DNA from: an uncultured Eggerthellaceae bacterium
GTDB lineage: Bacteria > Actinomycetota > Coriobacteriia > Coriobacteriales > Eggerthellaceae
Assembly (NCBI GenBank): GCA_947626195.1
Contig: CANQRF010000006.1
Span: 1-64,000, forward strand
DNA length: 64,000 nt
Direction: 5' to 3'
The translations under genes were made by a program, and so were the position numbers. This document shows, piece by piece, positions 17,098-25,132 of this stretch. The notes below the pieces were generated by a model, which was not told the origin of the DNA, did not search any database, and saw nothing but the letters and a program-made list of their open reading frames with translations. Each line of letters opens with the position of its first letter. Position 1 is the stretch's first letter.

Positions 17098-18501
17098 ATG
17101 AAGCTTGACGGAGCCCGTGTTTTGGAGGTGGAGTCCCAAAGCCCTGCGGATAAGGCCGGGCTGCGTGCCGGTTGCGTCGTTGTGTCTGCCGAGGGTATGC
17201 CGCTGCGCGATCTCATCGACTGGCGTTGGTATGCGAGCGAAGGTGAAGTCACGATCTCATACCGTGATGAGGCGGGAAGGCTTGCCGAAGCCACGCTTGT
17301 GCGCGAGCCGGGGCAGGATTGGGGTATCGTCTTCGACGGCGTGATCTTCGATCGCGTCAAGGAGTGTGCGAACAACTGCCTATTCTGCTTCATGCGCCAG
17401 CTCCCCGACGACGCGCGTGACTCGCTGCTTCTGCGCGATGACGATTTTCGCTTGAGCTTTCTCGCGGGCACCTTCGTGACGCTCACCAACCTGACGCGCG
17501 CCGATGAGAAGCGCATTGTCGAGCAACAGCTCTCACCGCTGCGCGTCTCTCTCCATGCGCATGATTCCGCCGTGCGAAAAGAGCTTATCGGGCGCGTGGA
17601 GGCGCGGGGCATCGAGGCGTTGGAGCGGCTCTTGCGGGCGGGTATCGAGTTCCATGCCCAGATCGTGCTCGTGCCCGGCATAAACGATGGGGAAGTGCTG
17701 AAAGACACGCTCGAATGGGCCTATGGCCAGCAAGGCATCATCGATGTCGGCGTCGTGCCGCTCGGCTACACCAAGCACCAATCCGCTTTCTCGAAGAGCT
17801 TCCAAAAGAGCGAATCGGCACGTGGGGTTCTCGATCTGCTCTGGCCTTTTCAGGAACGCGCGATGGGGGAGCGGGGGAGCGCATGGGTGTTCGCTGCCGA
17901 TGAGTTCTACCTTGCGGCCTATCCCGACGATGTTCTCTCAGAGCTGCCCCCTTCATCGCATTACGGCGATTTCGAGCTCTTCGAGGACGGTATCGGCATA
18001 GCGCGCGCCTATGTTGACGATTTTGAGGCCGCCTGCGAGGAGGACCTTGATACGCAGGCCGCCGAGGCGCTTGAACGGGCGGCGCTTCGCATCCATCTGA
18101 TTCAGGGCGAGGCGATGCGCCCGATCCTCGAGGCGCTGCTTGCGGAAAGCCCGCTTCGCCGCCAAGTGAGCGCGCTCTACGTGAAAAACGACTACTTCGG
18201 CGGAAACGTCGACGTCACCGGCCTGCTCTGTGCCGAAGACATCGCGCGGGCGATAAGAGCCGAGGCGCAATCCGAAAGCCTGGGCGGTGCGGAAGATGGC
18301 ACAACGCAGCTGTTTGCGATTCCCCGCATCATCTTCAACGAGGACGGCGTCACCCTTGATGGAAAGACTTTTGCCGAGTTGCGACGCGATGCGGATGTCG
18401 AAGGCCGCGCGCGCGTTGCCGTGGTATCCTTAAATCCAACTGATTACCTGTATGATTTCATCGAGCTGGCACAAGGCCCATCAGCCGACGCCGCTCGATG
18501 A
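17098..18501 (+). CDS. DUF512 Fe-S protein with N-terminal PDZ-like domain
   Basis: A 467-aa protein of the DUF512/TIGR03279 putative radical-SAM family. The N-terminal ~60 residues are PDZ-like (SQSPADKAGLRAGCVVVSAE). A cysteine cluster CANNCLFCFMRQLP (C-x3-C-x2-C) follows near residue 90. The middle has FLAGTFVTLTN, HAQIVLVPGINDG and VGVVPLGYTKHQ, all conserved in the family. The function is unknown. The genomic link to der is widespread. ATG 17098 was chosen; GTG 17074 is a longer alternative that overlaps the end of ispH. Confidence 0.85.
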   Translation: MKLDGARVLEVESQSPADKAGLRAGCVVVSAEGMPLRDLIDWRWYASEGEVTISYRDEAGRLAEATLVREPGQDWGIVFDGVIFDRVKECANNCLFCFMRQLPDDARDSLLLRDDDFRLSFLAGTFVTLTNLTRADEKRIVEQQLSPLRVSLHAHDSAVRKELIGRVEARGIEALERLLRAGIEFHAQIVLVPGINDGEVLKDTLEWAYGQQGIIDVGVVPLGYTKHQSAFSKSFQKSESARGVLDLLWPFQERAMGERGSAWVFAADEFYLAAYPDDVLSELPPSSHYGDFELFEDGIGIARAYVDDFEAACEEDLDTQAAEALERAALRIHLIQGEAMRPILEALLAESPLRRQVSALYVKNDYFGGNVDVTGLLCAEDIARAIRAEAQSESLGGAEDGTTQLFAIPRIIFNEDGVTLDGKTFAELRRDADVEGRARVAVVSLNPTDYLYDFIELAQGPSADAAR

Positions 18502-18547
18502 GAGGCGCGTCGTAACGCGCAAAGGAAGAAGAGAGAAGCTTTCAGAT

Positions 18548-19864
18548 ATGGCTTTGCCCATTGTTGCAATCGTCGGTCGACCGAATGTCGGTAAGTCGAC
18601 GCTCGTCAACCGTATCACCCAAAACGACGACGCGATCGTTCATGAGATGCGCGGCGTCACCCGCGACCGCTCGTATCACCGCGGCGATTGGAACGGCTTG
18701 GAATTCATGGTCGTCGACACCGGCGGCATCGAAATCGGCAATGACGACGCCTTTCAGGCGGGGATCCGCACGCAGGCGCTTGCGGCTGCTGAGGAGGCCG
18801 ATGCCATCATCTTCGTGGTCGATTCCCGCGTGGGCGTGACGACCGACGATGAGGAAGTGGCGCGCATCCTGCGCCGTACCCGCAAGCCGGTTTTTCTCGC
18901 CGTCAACAAGCTCGACACCCCGAACAGAAACGATGCGATTTGGGAGTTCATGCAGCTTGGCCTCGGTGAACCGTGGCCTATCTCGGCGGTGCACGGCCAC
19001 GGCACGGGCGACCTGCTCGACGCAGTGGTCGCGGCGCTGCGGGAGCGCGGCGTGGAAAGCTTCGAGGACGAGGAGGAGCCGGCGATCAACGTGGCGATCA
19101 TCGGCCGCCCGAACGCTGGGAAATCCTCTCTTACGAACTGCTTGTGCGAGGCGAACCGCGCGATCGTGAGCGATGTTGCCGGCACCACGCGCGATGCGAT
19201 CGACACGCTCATCCGCCGTGATGACGTGCTTTATCGTATCGTCGATACGGCGGGTATTCGAAGAAAGAGCCAGATCGATGAGGATGTGGAATACTACGGC
19301 TTCGTGCGTGCGATGCGTGCCATCGACCGCGCCGATGTGGCACTGCTCGTCATTGATGCTTCGATAGGGTTGACCGACCAAGATCAACGTGTCGCCGGCT
19401 TGGCCGATGATCGCGGATGTGCGCTCGTGCTCGTTCTCAACAAATGGGATCTGGCCGATGAGCGGGCACGAAAGGTCATCCGCGAGCGCATCGAGGATCG
19501 CATGACCTTCGTCTCCTATGCGCCGGTGGTCATGACGACGGCGCTCACGGGAAGAAACGTCGACAAGGTATGGCAAAACATCGACGAGGTTTTTGCCCGC
19601 TACACCGAGACGATACCGACGTCTGCCCTCAACGTGTGGCTCTCCGAGCTGCGCGAGGTCGGGCACACCATCTCGAAGGGCAAGGCGACGCTGCGCATGA
19701 AATACGTGACGCAGACCGGCACGCGCCCGCCACAATTCACCTTCTTCGCCAACCGCCCCGACATCGTCGATGACAATTACCGGCGGTATCTGGAGAACCG
19801 TCTGCGCGAGCGCTTCGACCTGAAGGGAACGCCTGTGCGCTTGCGTTTCAAAAAGAAAGACTGA
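18548..19864 (+). CDS. der: Ribosome-assembly GTPase Der (EngA)
   Basis: A 438-aa double-GTPase needed for 50S maturation. G domain 1 has GRPNVGKSTL, DTGGIE and NKLD; G domain 2 has GRPNAGKSSL, DTAGIRRKS and NKWD. The C-terminal KH-like domain ends with FFANRPDIVDDNYRRYLENR and a Lys-rich tail. ATG 18548 gives the standard start MALPIVAIVGRPN. Confidence 0.97.
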   Translation: MALPIVAIVGRPNVGKSTLVNRITQNDDAIVHEMRGVTRDRSYHRGDWNGLEFMVVDTGGIEIGNDDAFQAGIRTQALAAAEEADAIIFVVDSRVGVTTDDEEVARILRRTRKPVFLAVNKLDTPNRNDAIWEFMQLGLGEPWPISAVHGHGTGDLLDAVVAALRERGVESFEDEEEPAINVAIIGRPNAGKSSLTNCLCEANRAIVSDVAGTTRDAIDTLIRRDDVLYRIVDTAGIRRKSQIDEDVEYYGFVRAMRAIDRADVALLVIDASIGLTDQDQRVAGLADDRGCALVLVLNKWDLADERARKVIRERIEDRMTFVSYAPVVMTTALTGRNVDKVWQNIDEVFARYTETIPTSALNVWLSELREVGHTISKGKATLRMKYVTQTGTRPPQFTFFANRPDIVDDNYRRYLENRLRERFDLKGTPVRLRFKKKD

Positions 19865-19876
19865 TAGGAGGCCGCC

Positions 19877-20638
19877 GTGATCATCTGCATCGGCGTTTTG
19901 ATTGCCCTTGCCGTGGTAACCTTCATCATGGGCTCAGTGCCGTTCGGCGTGGTCATTTCCCAGATGTTCTACGGGAAGGACATTCGCAGCGAGGGCTCGG
20001 GCAACATCGGCACCACCAACGCGATGCGCACGCTCGGCAAGAAGGGCGGCGTCGCGGTGTTCGTGCTCGATTTCGGGAAGGGACTGCTCTCGGGGCTCGT
20101 GGCCTTCATCTTCGCCCTCTTCCTCACGAGCGAGAACTATGCGACGGGCGAGCCGTACATCACGCCGCTTTTGGTGGCGCTCGGCAACGATAAGTTAGAT
20201 GCCCTTGCGCTTTCCGCCCTCGACGCTCAATTCACGCTTGCGCTCACGATGGGCATCGCGTTTTTCTGCTGCGTCATGGGCCACATCTTCAGCCCGTGGC
20301 TGCATTTCAAGGGCGGGAAGGGCATCGCGGTCGCCGTGGGCGCCGAGTTTTTCGCCTTCCAGGTGTTCGGCGCGCTCATCGAGCTTGCGGTTTTCATCGT
20401 TTTCGTTGCGATAAGCCGCCGTATCTCGGTGGGCTCGATCGCGGCGGCGGTGGCCTGCCCCTTCGTTGCCGCTTACTATTTCCTCTACCAGACGTTTGTG
20501 CCGTTCTCGTTCGCCTTGTGCACGATCGGGGCGGCGATCGTCATCTGGGCGCATCGCGGCAACATCAAGCGTCTGATGCACGGGGAGGAGCCAAAGATCG
20601 GCGATAAGAAGAAGCATGCGGAAGAGGCGAGCGCATGA
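19877..20638 (+). CDS. plsY: Acyl-phosphate:glycerol-3-phosphate acyltransferase
   Basis: A 253-aa integral membrane protein that acylates glycerol-3-phosphate using the acyl-phosphate made by PlsX. Conserved motifs are GSVPFGVVISQMFYGKDIRSEGSGNIGTTN (only key parts: SGNIGTTNA), GHIFSPWLHFKGGKGIA and a third near the C-terminus. It is longer than the usual ~200 aa because of an extra loop around residues 80-115. GTG start with TAGGAGG upstream. It overlaps gpsA by four bases. Confidence 0.92.
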   Translation: MIICIGVLIALAVVTFIMGSVPFGVVISQMFYGKDIRSEGSGNIGTTNAMRTLGKKGGVAVFVLDFGKGLLSGLVAFIFALFLTSENYATGEPYITPLLVALGNDKLDALALSALDAQFTLALTMGIAFFCCVMGHIFSPWLHFKGGKGIAVAVGAEFFAFQVFGALIELAVFIVFVAISRRISVGSIAAAVACPFVAAYYFLYQTFVPFSFALCTIGAAIVIWAHRGNIKRLMHGEEPKIGDKKKHAEEASA

Positions 20639-21636
20639 GGGTCGCGGTCATCGGCGCCGGCTCGTGGGGAACGGCGATCTCCCAGCACTTGGCGCGCAAG
20701 GGCTATGAGGTAGTTATCTGGGCCTATGAGGCCACGCAGGTGGAAGCGATCAACTCCTCGCACCAAAACCTCTCCTACCTGAAAGGCAAAAAGCTCCTTC
20801 CATCAATTTCGGCGACGGCAAGCTATGAGGAAGCGCTCTCCGGTGCTGATGCGGCGTGCGTCGTCTCTCCCTCGGCCTTCGTGCGCTCCGTGGCCCGTGG
20901 CATGGCGCCGTGGGTGGGGCCTGAGCTTCCCGTCATCTGCTGCTCGAAAGGTGTGGAGGACCATACGGGCGATCTGCTTTCCGAGGTGCTTGATGAGGAG
21001 CTCTCGCACCCTGAGCGCATCGCGGTGCTTTCCGGCCCCAACCATGCAGAGGAAGTGATCGATGAGGTGCCGGCGGCCACCGTGATCGCAAGCGACGACG
21101 AGGGCACGGCGCTCTTCTTCCAAGAGCTCTTCGCGAGCGATGCGTTTCGCACCTATGTGTCGGGTGATTTGCGGGGCATCCAGCTCTGCGGCGCTTTCAA
21201 GAACGTCATCGCGATCGCCGTCGGCATTTCCTATGGTCTCGGCTATGGCGACAACACGGCGGCGATGCTCATAACGCGCGGGCTTGCCGAGATGAGCCGG
21301 CTCGTTGTGGCGTGCGGCGGCGAGGCGATCACCTGCATGGGGCTCGCTGGCGCCGGCGACATGGTGGTGACCTGCATGTCGAAGCACTCGCGCAACCGCA
21401 CCTTCGGGGAAGCGCTTGTTGCGGGCACGACCGTTGCGGACTACCAGCGAAAGACGCAGATGGTGGTGGAAGGCGCCTCGGCGTGCCGGACGCTGCAGAT
21501 CCTCGCTGAGCGCAACGGGGTGGAACTCCCTTTGACGTCGATGGTTCGCGCCGTCGTGTGGGAAGGGATGGACCCTCACAACGTCGCCTCGGTTCTTCTC
21601 GGCCGCCCCTTGACCACTGAGTTTTACGGGCTCTAG
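20635..21636 (+). CDS. gpsA: Glycerol-3-phosphate dehydrogenase (NAD(P)+)
   Basis: A 333-aa enzyme making sn-glycerol-3-phosphate from dihydroxyacetone phosphate, the backbone used by PlsY. The N-terminal VIGAGSWGTAIS binds NAD(P). CCSKGVE, LSGPNHAEEV, GAFKNVIAIAVGISYGLGYG and GLAGAGDMVVTC are canonical; the catalytic Lys is in AFKNV. Last gene of the housekeeping run that starts near 6.3 kb. Confidence 0.96.
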   Translation: MRVAVIGAGSWGTAISQHLARKGYEVVIWAYEATQVEAINSSHQNLSYLKGKKLLPSISATASYEEALSGADAACVVSPSAFVRSVARGMAPWVGPELPVICCSKGVEDHTGDLLSEVLDEELSHPERIAVLSGPNHAEEVIDEVPAATVIASDDEGTALFFQELFASDAFRTYVSGDLRGIQLCGAFKNVIAIAVGISYGLGYGDNTAAMLITRGLAEMSRLVVACGGEAITCMGLAGAGDMVVTCMSKHSRNRTFGEALVAGTTVADYQRKTQMVVEGASACRTLQILAERNGVELPLTSMVRAVVWEGMDPHNVASVLLGRPLTTEFYGL

Positions 21637-21679
21637 ATTCCGCCGCTCTGACGAACGGCGCACGCACCTTGGCTGCTGT

Positions 21680-22867
21680 CTATTGCCGCCCGTCTCCCTG
21701 AATCATGAGCCAGTCTCTGGCTGAAACGACCTTGCATGTCGAAGCCTGATAGCTCGATTCCACGCGCGCAACAACGTAACGGTTCTCAGCATCAATACCC
21801 AGCTCGTCGCAGACGATATTAAGATGCTTCGCGTACTTGTCGTGGAATGTGCGCGACGATTTTATCTCTATGGCCTGATGGTTGTCGGGATAGGTGAAAT
21901 CGAGAAGATCTATCTCGCGCTTGCTGTCGTCGCGGTAGAAAGAGAGCTCGGGCTGTTTTCCGGCATTGAGATGCCGCTTGAGCGTTTCCGATACAATGAG
22001 GTTTTCGAAAATCGCCCCAAAGTAAGTGCTTTCGACCAGTTGCTGGAGAGTGGTTATCTTCAGGAGATGGCACAGCAGCCCCGTGTCGTAAAAGTAGAGC
22101 TTGGGCGTTTTGGTGAGCCGCTTCTTCATGTTGGCATAAAACGGCTGCAGCGAGAAAACCAGATAGCTTTTTTCGAGAATGGAGAGCCAGCCTTTTATTG
22201 TCGGCGCCGACACACCCGCGTCGCGCGCCACCGAGGCGATATTGATAAGACCCCCCGCGTTGTGGGCGCAGATGGTCAGTAATTTATGGAAGGAAGCCTT
22301 GTCGCGGATTTCCAGCAGCTCAGCGACGTCACGTTCTACGTAGGTGTCGATGTAGCTCGGGAAATAAACCTCTGGCGGAATATTCGCATCATGTAGTCGG
22401 GGATAGCCCCCCTCCAAGGTGAATTCGTCGGTGTCGAGTGTTTCGTGGCTTGCATTTTGAAGCTCCCAAAACGAAAGGGGAAGCAACGTCAGCAGACCAA
22501 CGCGCCCCGCCAGCGATTGTCCGATATTTTGCATCATAAGAAAGTTCTGCGACCCTGTGAGCACATATTGCCCTGTTACCTTGCGCTCGTCGGAAACAAC
22601 CTGAATCATCGAGAACAAATCGGGGGCATACTGGGCCTCATCTATGATGAGACGAGGTTCGCGGTTCCGAATAAAGCTCACGGGGTCTTCGAGTGCGGCG
22701 GAGCGTGTTTGCGGGTTTTCGAGATTGACGTATTCGTATTCGGGAAAGATTGCTTTGGCAAGAGTGGATTTGCCGCTTTGGCGCGGCCCACTGAGCGAGA
22801 CGATGGGAAACCACCCCGCCATATCCCGCAATCGTGCTCCGAGCAATCGAAAGATAAAGTCGTCCAT
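21680..22867 (-). CDS. AAA_14/DUF4143 NTPase with nuclease-like C-terminus
   Basis: A 395-aa protein. Walker A GPRQSGKST is at residues 27-35 and Walker B RLIIDEAQ at about 72-79. The C-terminal DUF4143 region contains REIDLL...AIEIKSS, the D...E-x-K pattern of PD-(D/E)XK nuclease-like folds. The family is common and poorly understood; related copies are often gained and lost. It faces the housekeeping run (convergent with gpsA, 43-base gap). Its upstream region is a five-unit 23-bp repeat array. Nuclease activity is an inference from the motif only. Confidence 0.8.
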   Translation of the reverse strand: MDDFIFRLLGARLRDMAGWFPIVSLSGPRQSGKSTLAKAIFPEYEYVNLENPQTRSAALEDPVSFIRNREPRLIIDEAQYAPDLFSMIQVVSDERKVTGQYVLTGSQNFLMMQNIGQSLAGRVGLLTLLPLSFWELQNASHETLDTDEFTLEGGYPRLHDANIPPEVYFPSYIDTYVERDVAELLEIRDKASFHKLLTICAHNAGGLINIASVARDAGVSAPTIKGWLSILEKSYLVFSLQPFYANMKKRLTKTPKLYFYDTGLLCHLLKITTLQQLVESTYFGAIFENLIVSETLKRHLNAGKQPELSFYRDDSKREIDLLDFTYPDNHQAIEIKSSRTFHDKYAKHLNIVCDELGIDAENRYVVARVESSYQASTCKVVSARDWLMIQGDGRQ

Positions 22868-22909
22868 CCGTGCCCTTTCGATCTCGCGGCTTATCTATCC
22901 AAGGCAATC

Positions 22910-23023
22910 TACCACAATCTTAAAGTAGAACTTACCAAATCTTAAACTAGATTCTACCATAATCATAAAATAGGAATTTCCATAATCTTAAAGTAGGAAT
23001 TACCATAATCTTAAAGTACGAGA
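22910..23023 (-). repeat. Five-unit 23-bp direct repeat array upstream of the DUF4143 gene
   Basis: Units start at 22910, 22933, 22955, 22978 and 23001 (lengths 23, 22, 23, 23, 23). The plus-strand consensus is TACCATAATCTTAAAGTAG plus GAAT; read toward the gene it is CTACTTTAAGATTATGGTA. Units are contiguous with no spacers, so this is not CRISPR. The array ends 42 bases before the minus-strand ATG and is much more AT-rich than its surroundings. Confidence 0.9.
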
Positions 23024-23032
23024 AAACAACGT

Positions 23033-23125
23033 ATGCGAGAAGCCACTGGGCCTCGGTATTACGGTACCCCTTATGAGCCCGAACATATCCTCAACCCTTT
23101 GCGAGAAGACGATCTCCCAGATTAA
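23033..23125 (+). other. 30-codon open frame, uncertain
   Basis: ATG to TAA, product beginning MREATGPRYYGTPYEPE and ending REDDLPD. No ribosome site precedes it and I do not recognise the sequence. The acidic, Pro/Tyr-rich composition does not look random, but it may be a relic rather than a gene. Confidence 0.2.
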
Positions 23126-23219
23126 AAGGGGTGCTGGGGAATGGGTCAGTGTAACGTTTCGTCAACGCCCATTTATCCCGTGGTTGACCCTTTTGCTCTT
23201 ACCTTATTCTCGTCTTGCT

Positions 23220-23242
23220 CGGTTGCCTACACTTTGCAACCG
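23220..23242. promoter_or_regulatory. Inverted repeat upstream of the ferritin-like gene
   Basis: CGGTTGC (23220-23226) and GCAACCG (23236-23242) are perfect 7-bp arms around nine bases, about 50 bases before the ATG. A TTGACC about 30 bases further upstream could be a -35. It may be a metal- or redox-responsive operator; this is inference. Confidence 0.4.
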
Positions 23243-23293
23243 ATGGTTGAACATCCGAAATGCAAGTTCGGCAGCATGTGAAAGGAGCACGTC

Positions 23294-23677
23294 ATGGCTG
23301 ATTTTGCAAAACCCTATGATGCTTATGTACCCGAGCGCAAGATGACCAAAGAAGAGGTCTTCCAGGCAATTCGCCTCGATCTCGCGAGCGAGCTTGAAGC
23401 AGCCTATCTGTATCAATCACTCGTCATGGCAACCGACGATCCGGTCGTCAAGCGCGTTCTTTCCGACATTCGCGACGAGGAAAAAGAGCATTTCGGCGAG
23501 CTGATGGCGCTCATGCGCTACCTCGACCCGAACCAGAAGTGGTTCTGGGACGAGGGCGAAGGCGAGGTCGTCGAGATGCTGCAAGAGATGAAGGGCATTG
23601 ACGAGGCAGCCGCAAAGAAGATCATCGACAGCGTGACGCCGGTCGATGAGGACGATGCACCCGAACCTTCTCTGTAG
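23294..23677 (+). CDS. Ferritin-like di-iron protein (encapsulated-ferritin type)
   Basis: A 127-aa helical protein. ASELEAAYLYQSL and RDEEKEHFGELMALMRYLDP supply the Glu and E-x-x-H iron ligands. The DEEKEH...R.LDP pattern and short length resemble the encapsulin-cargo ferritin family (EncFtn), which assembles around iron pairs; rubrerythrin-like proteins are an alternative. The C-terminus is acidic (DEDDAPEPSL) rather than a clear encapsulin-targeting peptide, and no encapsulin gene is in the window. AAAGGAG lies nine bases before the ATG and a strong terminator follows, so it is monocistronic. Confidence 0.78.
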   Translation: MADFAKPYDAYVPERKMTKEEVFQAIRLDLASELEAAYLYQSLVMATDDPVVKRVLSDIRDEEKEHFGELMALMRYLDPNQKWFWDEGEGEVVEMLQEMKGIDEAAAKKIIDSVTPVDEDDAPEPSL

Positions 23678-23699
23678 CCTTATATTCTTTTAGGTATCA

Positions 23700-23738
23700 A
23701 ACCCGCACCGCGTCTCTCTCGGTGCGGGTTTTCTTTTG
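23700..23738 (+). terminator. Intrinsic terminator after the ferritin-like gene
   Basis: AACCCGCACCG (23700-23710) pairs with CGGTGCGGGTT (23720-23730), a perfect 11-bp stem, followed by TTTCTTTT. It lies 22 bases after the stop codon. Confidence 0.93.
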
Positions 23739-23773
23739 CCTTGAACGCCCTGAGCTCAGGCCGCGCAGAGATG

Positions 23774-24277
23774 TTACGCGAGGGCGTGGCGCTGCTCAAG
23801 GAGGCGGAGGCGTTCGTTGAACGCAAGGAGCCGAGCGTTTCCTGAGGATGAGCTTTTCCGTGAAGGTGAAACCAACCGGTGTGTCGGGATAACAACGGCA
23901 AGGGGGCTTCTCTGTGCCGCGCGCCCGACGAGGCGATAGGAGGACGGGGAGCCGATGATTTGGGCGATTTCCGCGGCGGTGCGCATCTGGCCGTAGGGAA
24001 TGTTGCCGATTGCCTCCCAGACGCTGCGCTCAAAGTCGCTGCCGGAGGCGGTGTAGGCGACGTTTAAGGCGGTGCGCTTTCCGGCGAGGTATTCAAGCAG
24101 CTGGTTGGCACAGGCATTGGCGGGTGCCGATGCGGCGTAGGCCGACGCGGCAATTTCTTTGGGCAGCGATGCTCCCGATTGATCGAACACCACTGCGGTG
24201 ACGGTTGTTCCGTCGCTCGCGATTGCAACGTCCCCCAAGGGGGTGCGATAGGTGAAGTGCGAAAGCGATGCGCCCAT
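23774..24277 (-). CDS. O6-alkylguanine-DNA alkyltransferase homologue lacking the catalytic cysteine
   Basis: A 167-aa Ogt/MGMT-family protein. The family DNA-binding domain is clear: FERSVWEAIGNIPYGQMRTAAEIAQIIG, then the R-finger region YRLVGRAAQRSPLAVVIP. Where the suicide acceptor PCHR should be, the sequence reads PTHR, with Thr132 (codon ACA at 23882-23884). ACA differs from both Cys codons at all three positions, so a single read error cannot explain it. The tail after the active site is also diverged. Alkyltransferase-like proteins, which bind damage without repairing it, have Trp or Ala here; Thr would be unusual. GGAAGGAAC precedes ATG 24277 and TATAAT is at 24308-24313 on the minus strand. 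Confidence 0.82.
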   Translation of the reverse strand: MGASLSHFTYRTPLGDVAIASDGTTVTAVVFDQSGASLPKEIAASAYAASAPANACANQLLEYLAGKRTALNVAYTASGSDFERSVWEAIGNIPYGQMRTAAEIAQIIGSPSSYRLVGRAAQRSPLAVVIPTHRLVSPSRKSSSSGNARLLAFNERLRLLEQRHALA

Positions 24278-24307
24278 GAAGTTCCTTCCGGTGAGGACTT
24301 TTTCCAT

Positions 24308-24346
24308 TATACGGCATGGATTCCCCGATATGCTTTGCGTTAGAAT
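24308..24346. promoter_or_regulatory. Divergent promoters for the Ogt-like gene and rpe
   Basis: Minus strand: TATAAT at 24308-24313, about 30 bases before ATG 24277. Plus strand: TAGAAT at 24341-24346, only six bases before the rpe ATG at 24353. GGAGGT fills that gap but touches the ATG, too close to work as a Shine-Dalgarno, so rpe is probably leaderless. Confidence 0.5.
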
Positions 24347-24352
24347 GGAGGT

Positions 24353-25132
24353 ATGTTCGAGCCGATAAAAATAGCACCCTCTATCCTCTCCGCCGATTTC
24401 ATGGATCTGGGAGCCGAGATAGCTCGCATCGAAGAGGCGGGTGCCGGCTATGTCCATGTCGACGTGATGGACGGCCATTTCGTTCCGAACTTGAGCATCG
24501 GCGTCCCCTTGCTCAAACAGCTTGTTCCCGCGACGTCTTTGCCCTGCGACGTTCACCTGATGATCGACAATCCGCTCCGCGAGCTCCCGTGGTTTTTAGA
24601 TTGCGGAGCGGCGCTCTATACGATTCATCGCGAAGCGGTGAGCGACGATGAGGCGCGGCAAGTGATCGCGATGATCCATGAAGCGGGTGCTTTGGCGGCG
24701 CTTTCGGTGAAGCCGAAGACCCCTGTTCACAGCCTCGAGCCGGTGCTCGAAGAGCTCGATATGGTGCTCGTGATGAGCGTCGAGCCGGGCTTTTCTGGCC
24801 AAAGCTATATCGAGGGGAGCGAGGATAGGGTCGCTGAGCTTGCGCAGCTTTGCCGGAAGCACGGCGCTTCGCCCCTCATCGAGGTCGATGGTGGCATCGG
24901 GGAAAAGACGGCCGCGCGTGTAGCGGCAGCCGGCGCCGATGTGCTCGTGTGCGGAAATGCCTTCTTCAAGGCGGAAGACCCTGCTTTCGCACTTAAGGGC
25001 ATCGCGGCGATCGCCGATAAGGCGCGGCTTGAGGGTCTTCGCCAGCTCGGCGAAGCCGACAAGGCAGGCGTTCCATGCGTAGGCGCTCCGTGCGCGGATG
25101 AGCGAAGCTTTGCGGGTGAAAGCGCGCGATGA
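24353..25132 (+). CDS. rpe: Ribulose-phosphate 3-epimerase
   Basis: A 259-aa TIM-barrel enzyme of the pentose phosphate pathway interconverting ribulose-5-P and xylulose-5-P. Motifs: IAPSILSADFMDLG, VHVDVMDGHFVPNLS (metal-binding His and Asp), DVHLMIDNP, VMSVEPGFSGQSY and IEVDGGI. It is about 35 residues longer than usual, with a Cys/Ala-rich C-terminal extension. It overlaps the cysteine desulfurase gene by four bases. Confidence 0.96.
   Translation: MFEPIKIAPSILSADFMDLGAEIARIEEAGAGYVHVDVMDGHFVPNLSIGVPLLKQLVPATSLPCDVHLMIDNPLRELPWFLDCGAALYTIHREAVSDDEARQVIAMIHEAGALAALSVKPKTPVHSLEPVLEELDMVLVMSVEPGFSGQSYIEGSEDRVAELAQLCRKHGASPLIEVDGGIGEKTAARVAAAGADVLVCGNAFFKAEDPAFALKGIAAIADKARLEGLRQLGEADKAGVPCVGAPCADERSFAGESAR

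Larger units (their letters stand above)
22868..23293. other. Intergenic region between the DUF4143 NTPase and the ferritin-like gene
   Basis: 426 bases. It holds the 23-bp repeat array (22910-23023), a 30-codon frame of unclear status (23033-23125), an inverted repeat (23220-23242) and AAAGGAG before ATG 23294. Both neighbouring genes point away from it, so it must carry two promoters. Confidence 0.65.

Noticed and set aside
22910-23023. CRISPR array
   Set aside because: 23-bp units are contiguous, with no unique spacers, and no cas genes are near.
23774-24277. Annotating the Ogt homologue as an active DNA repair enzyme
   Set aside because: The acceptor cysteine is absent, so dealkylation by the known mechanism is not possible.
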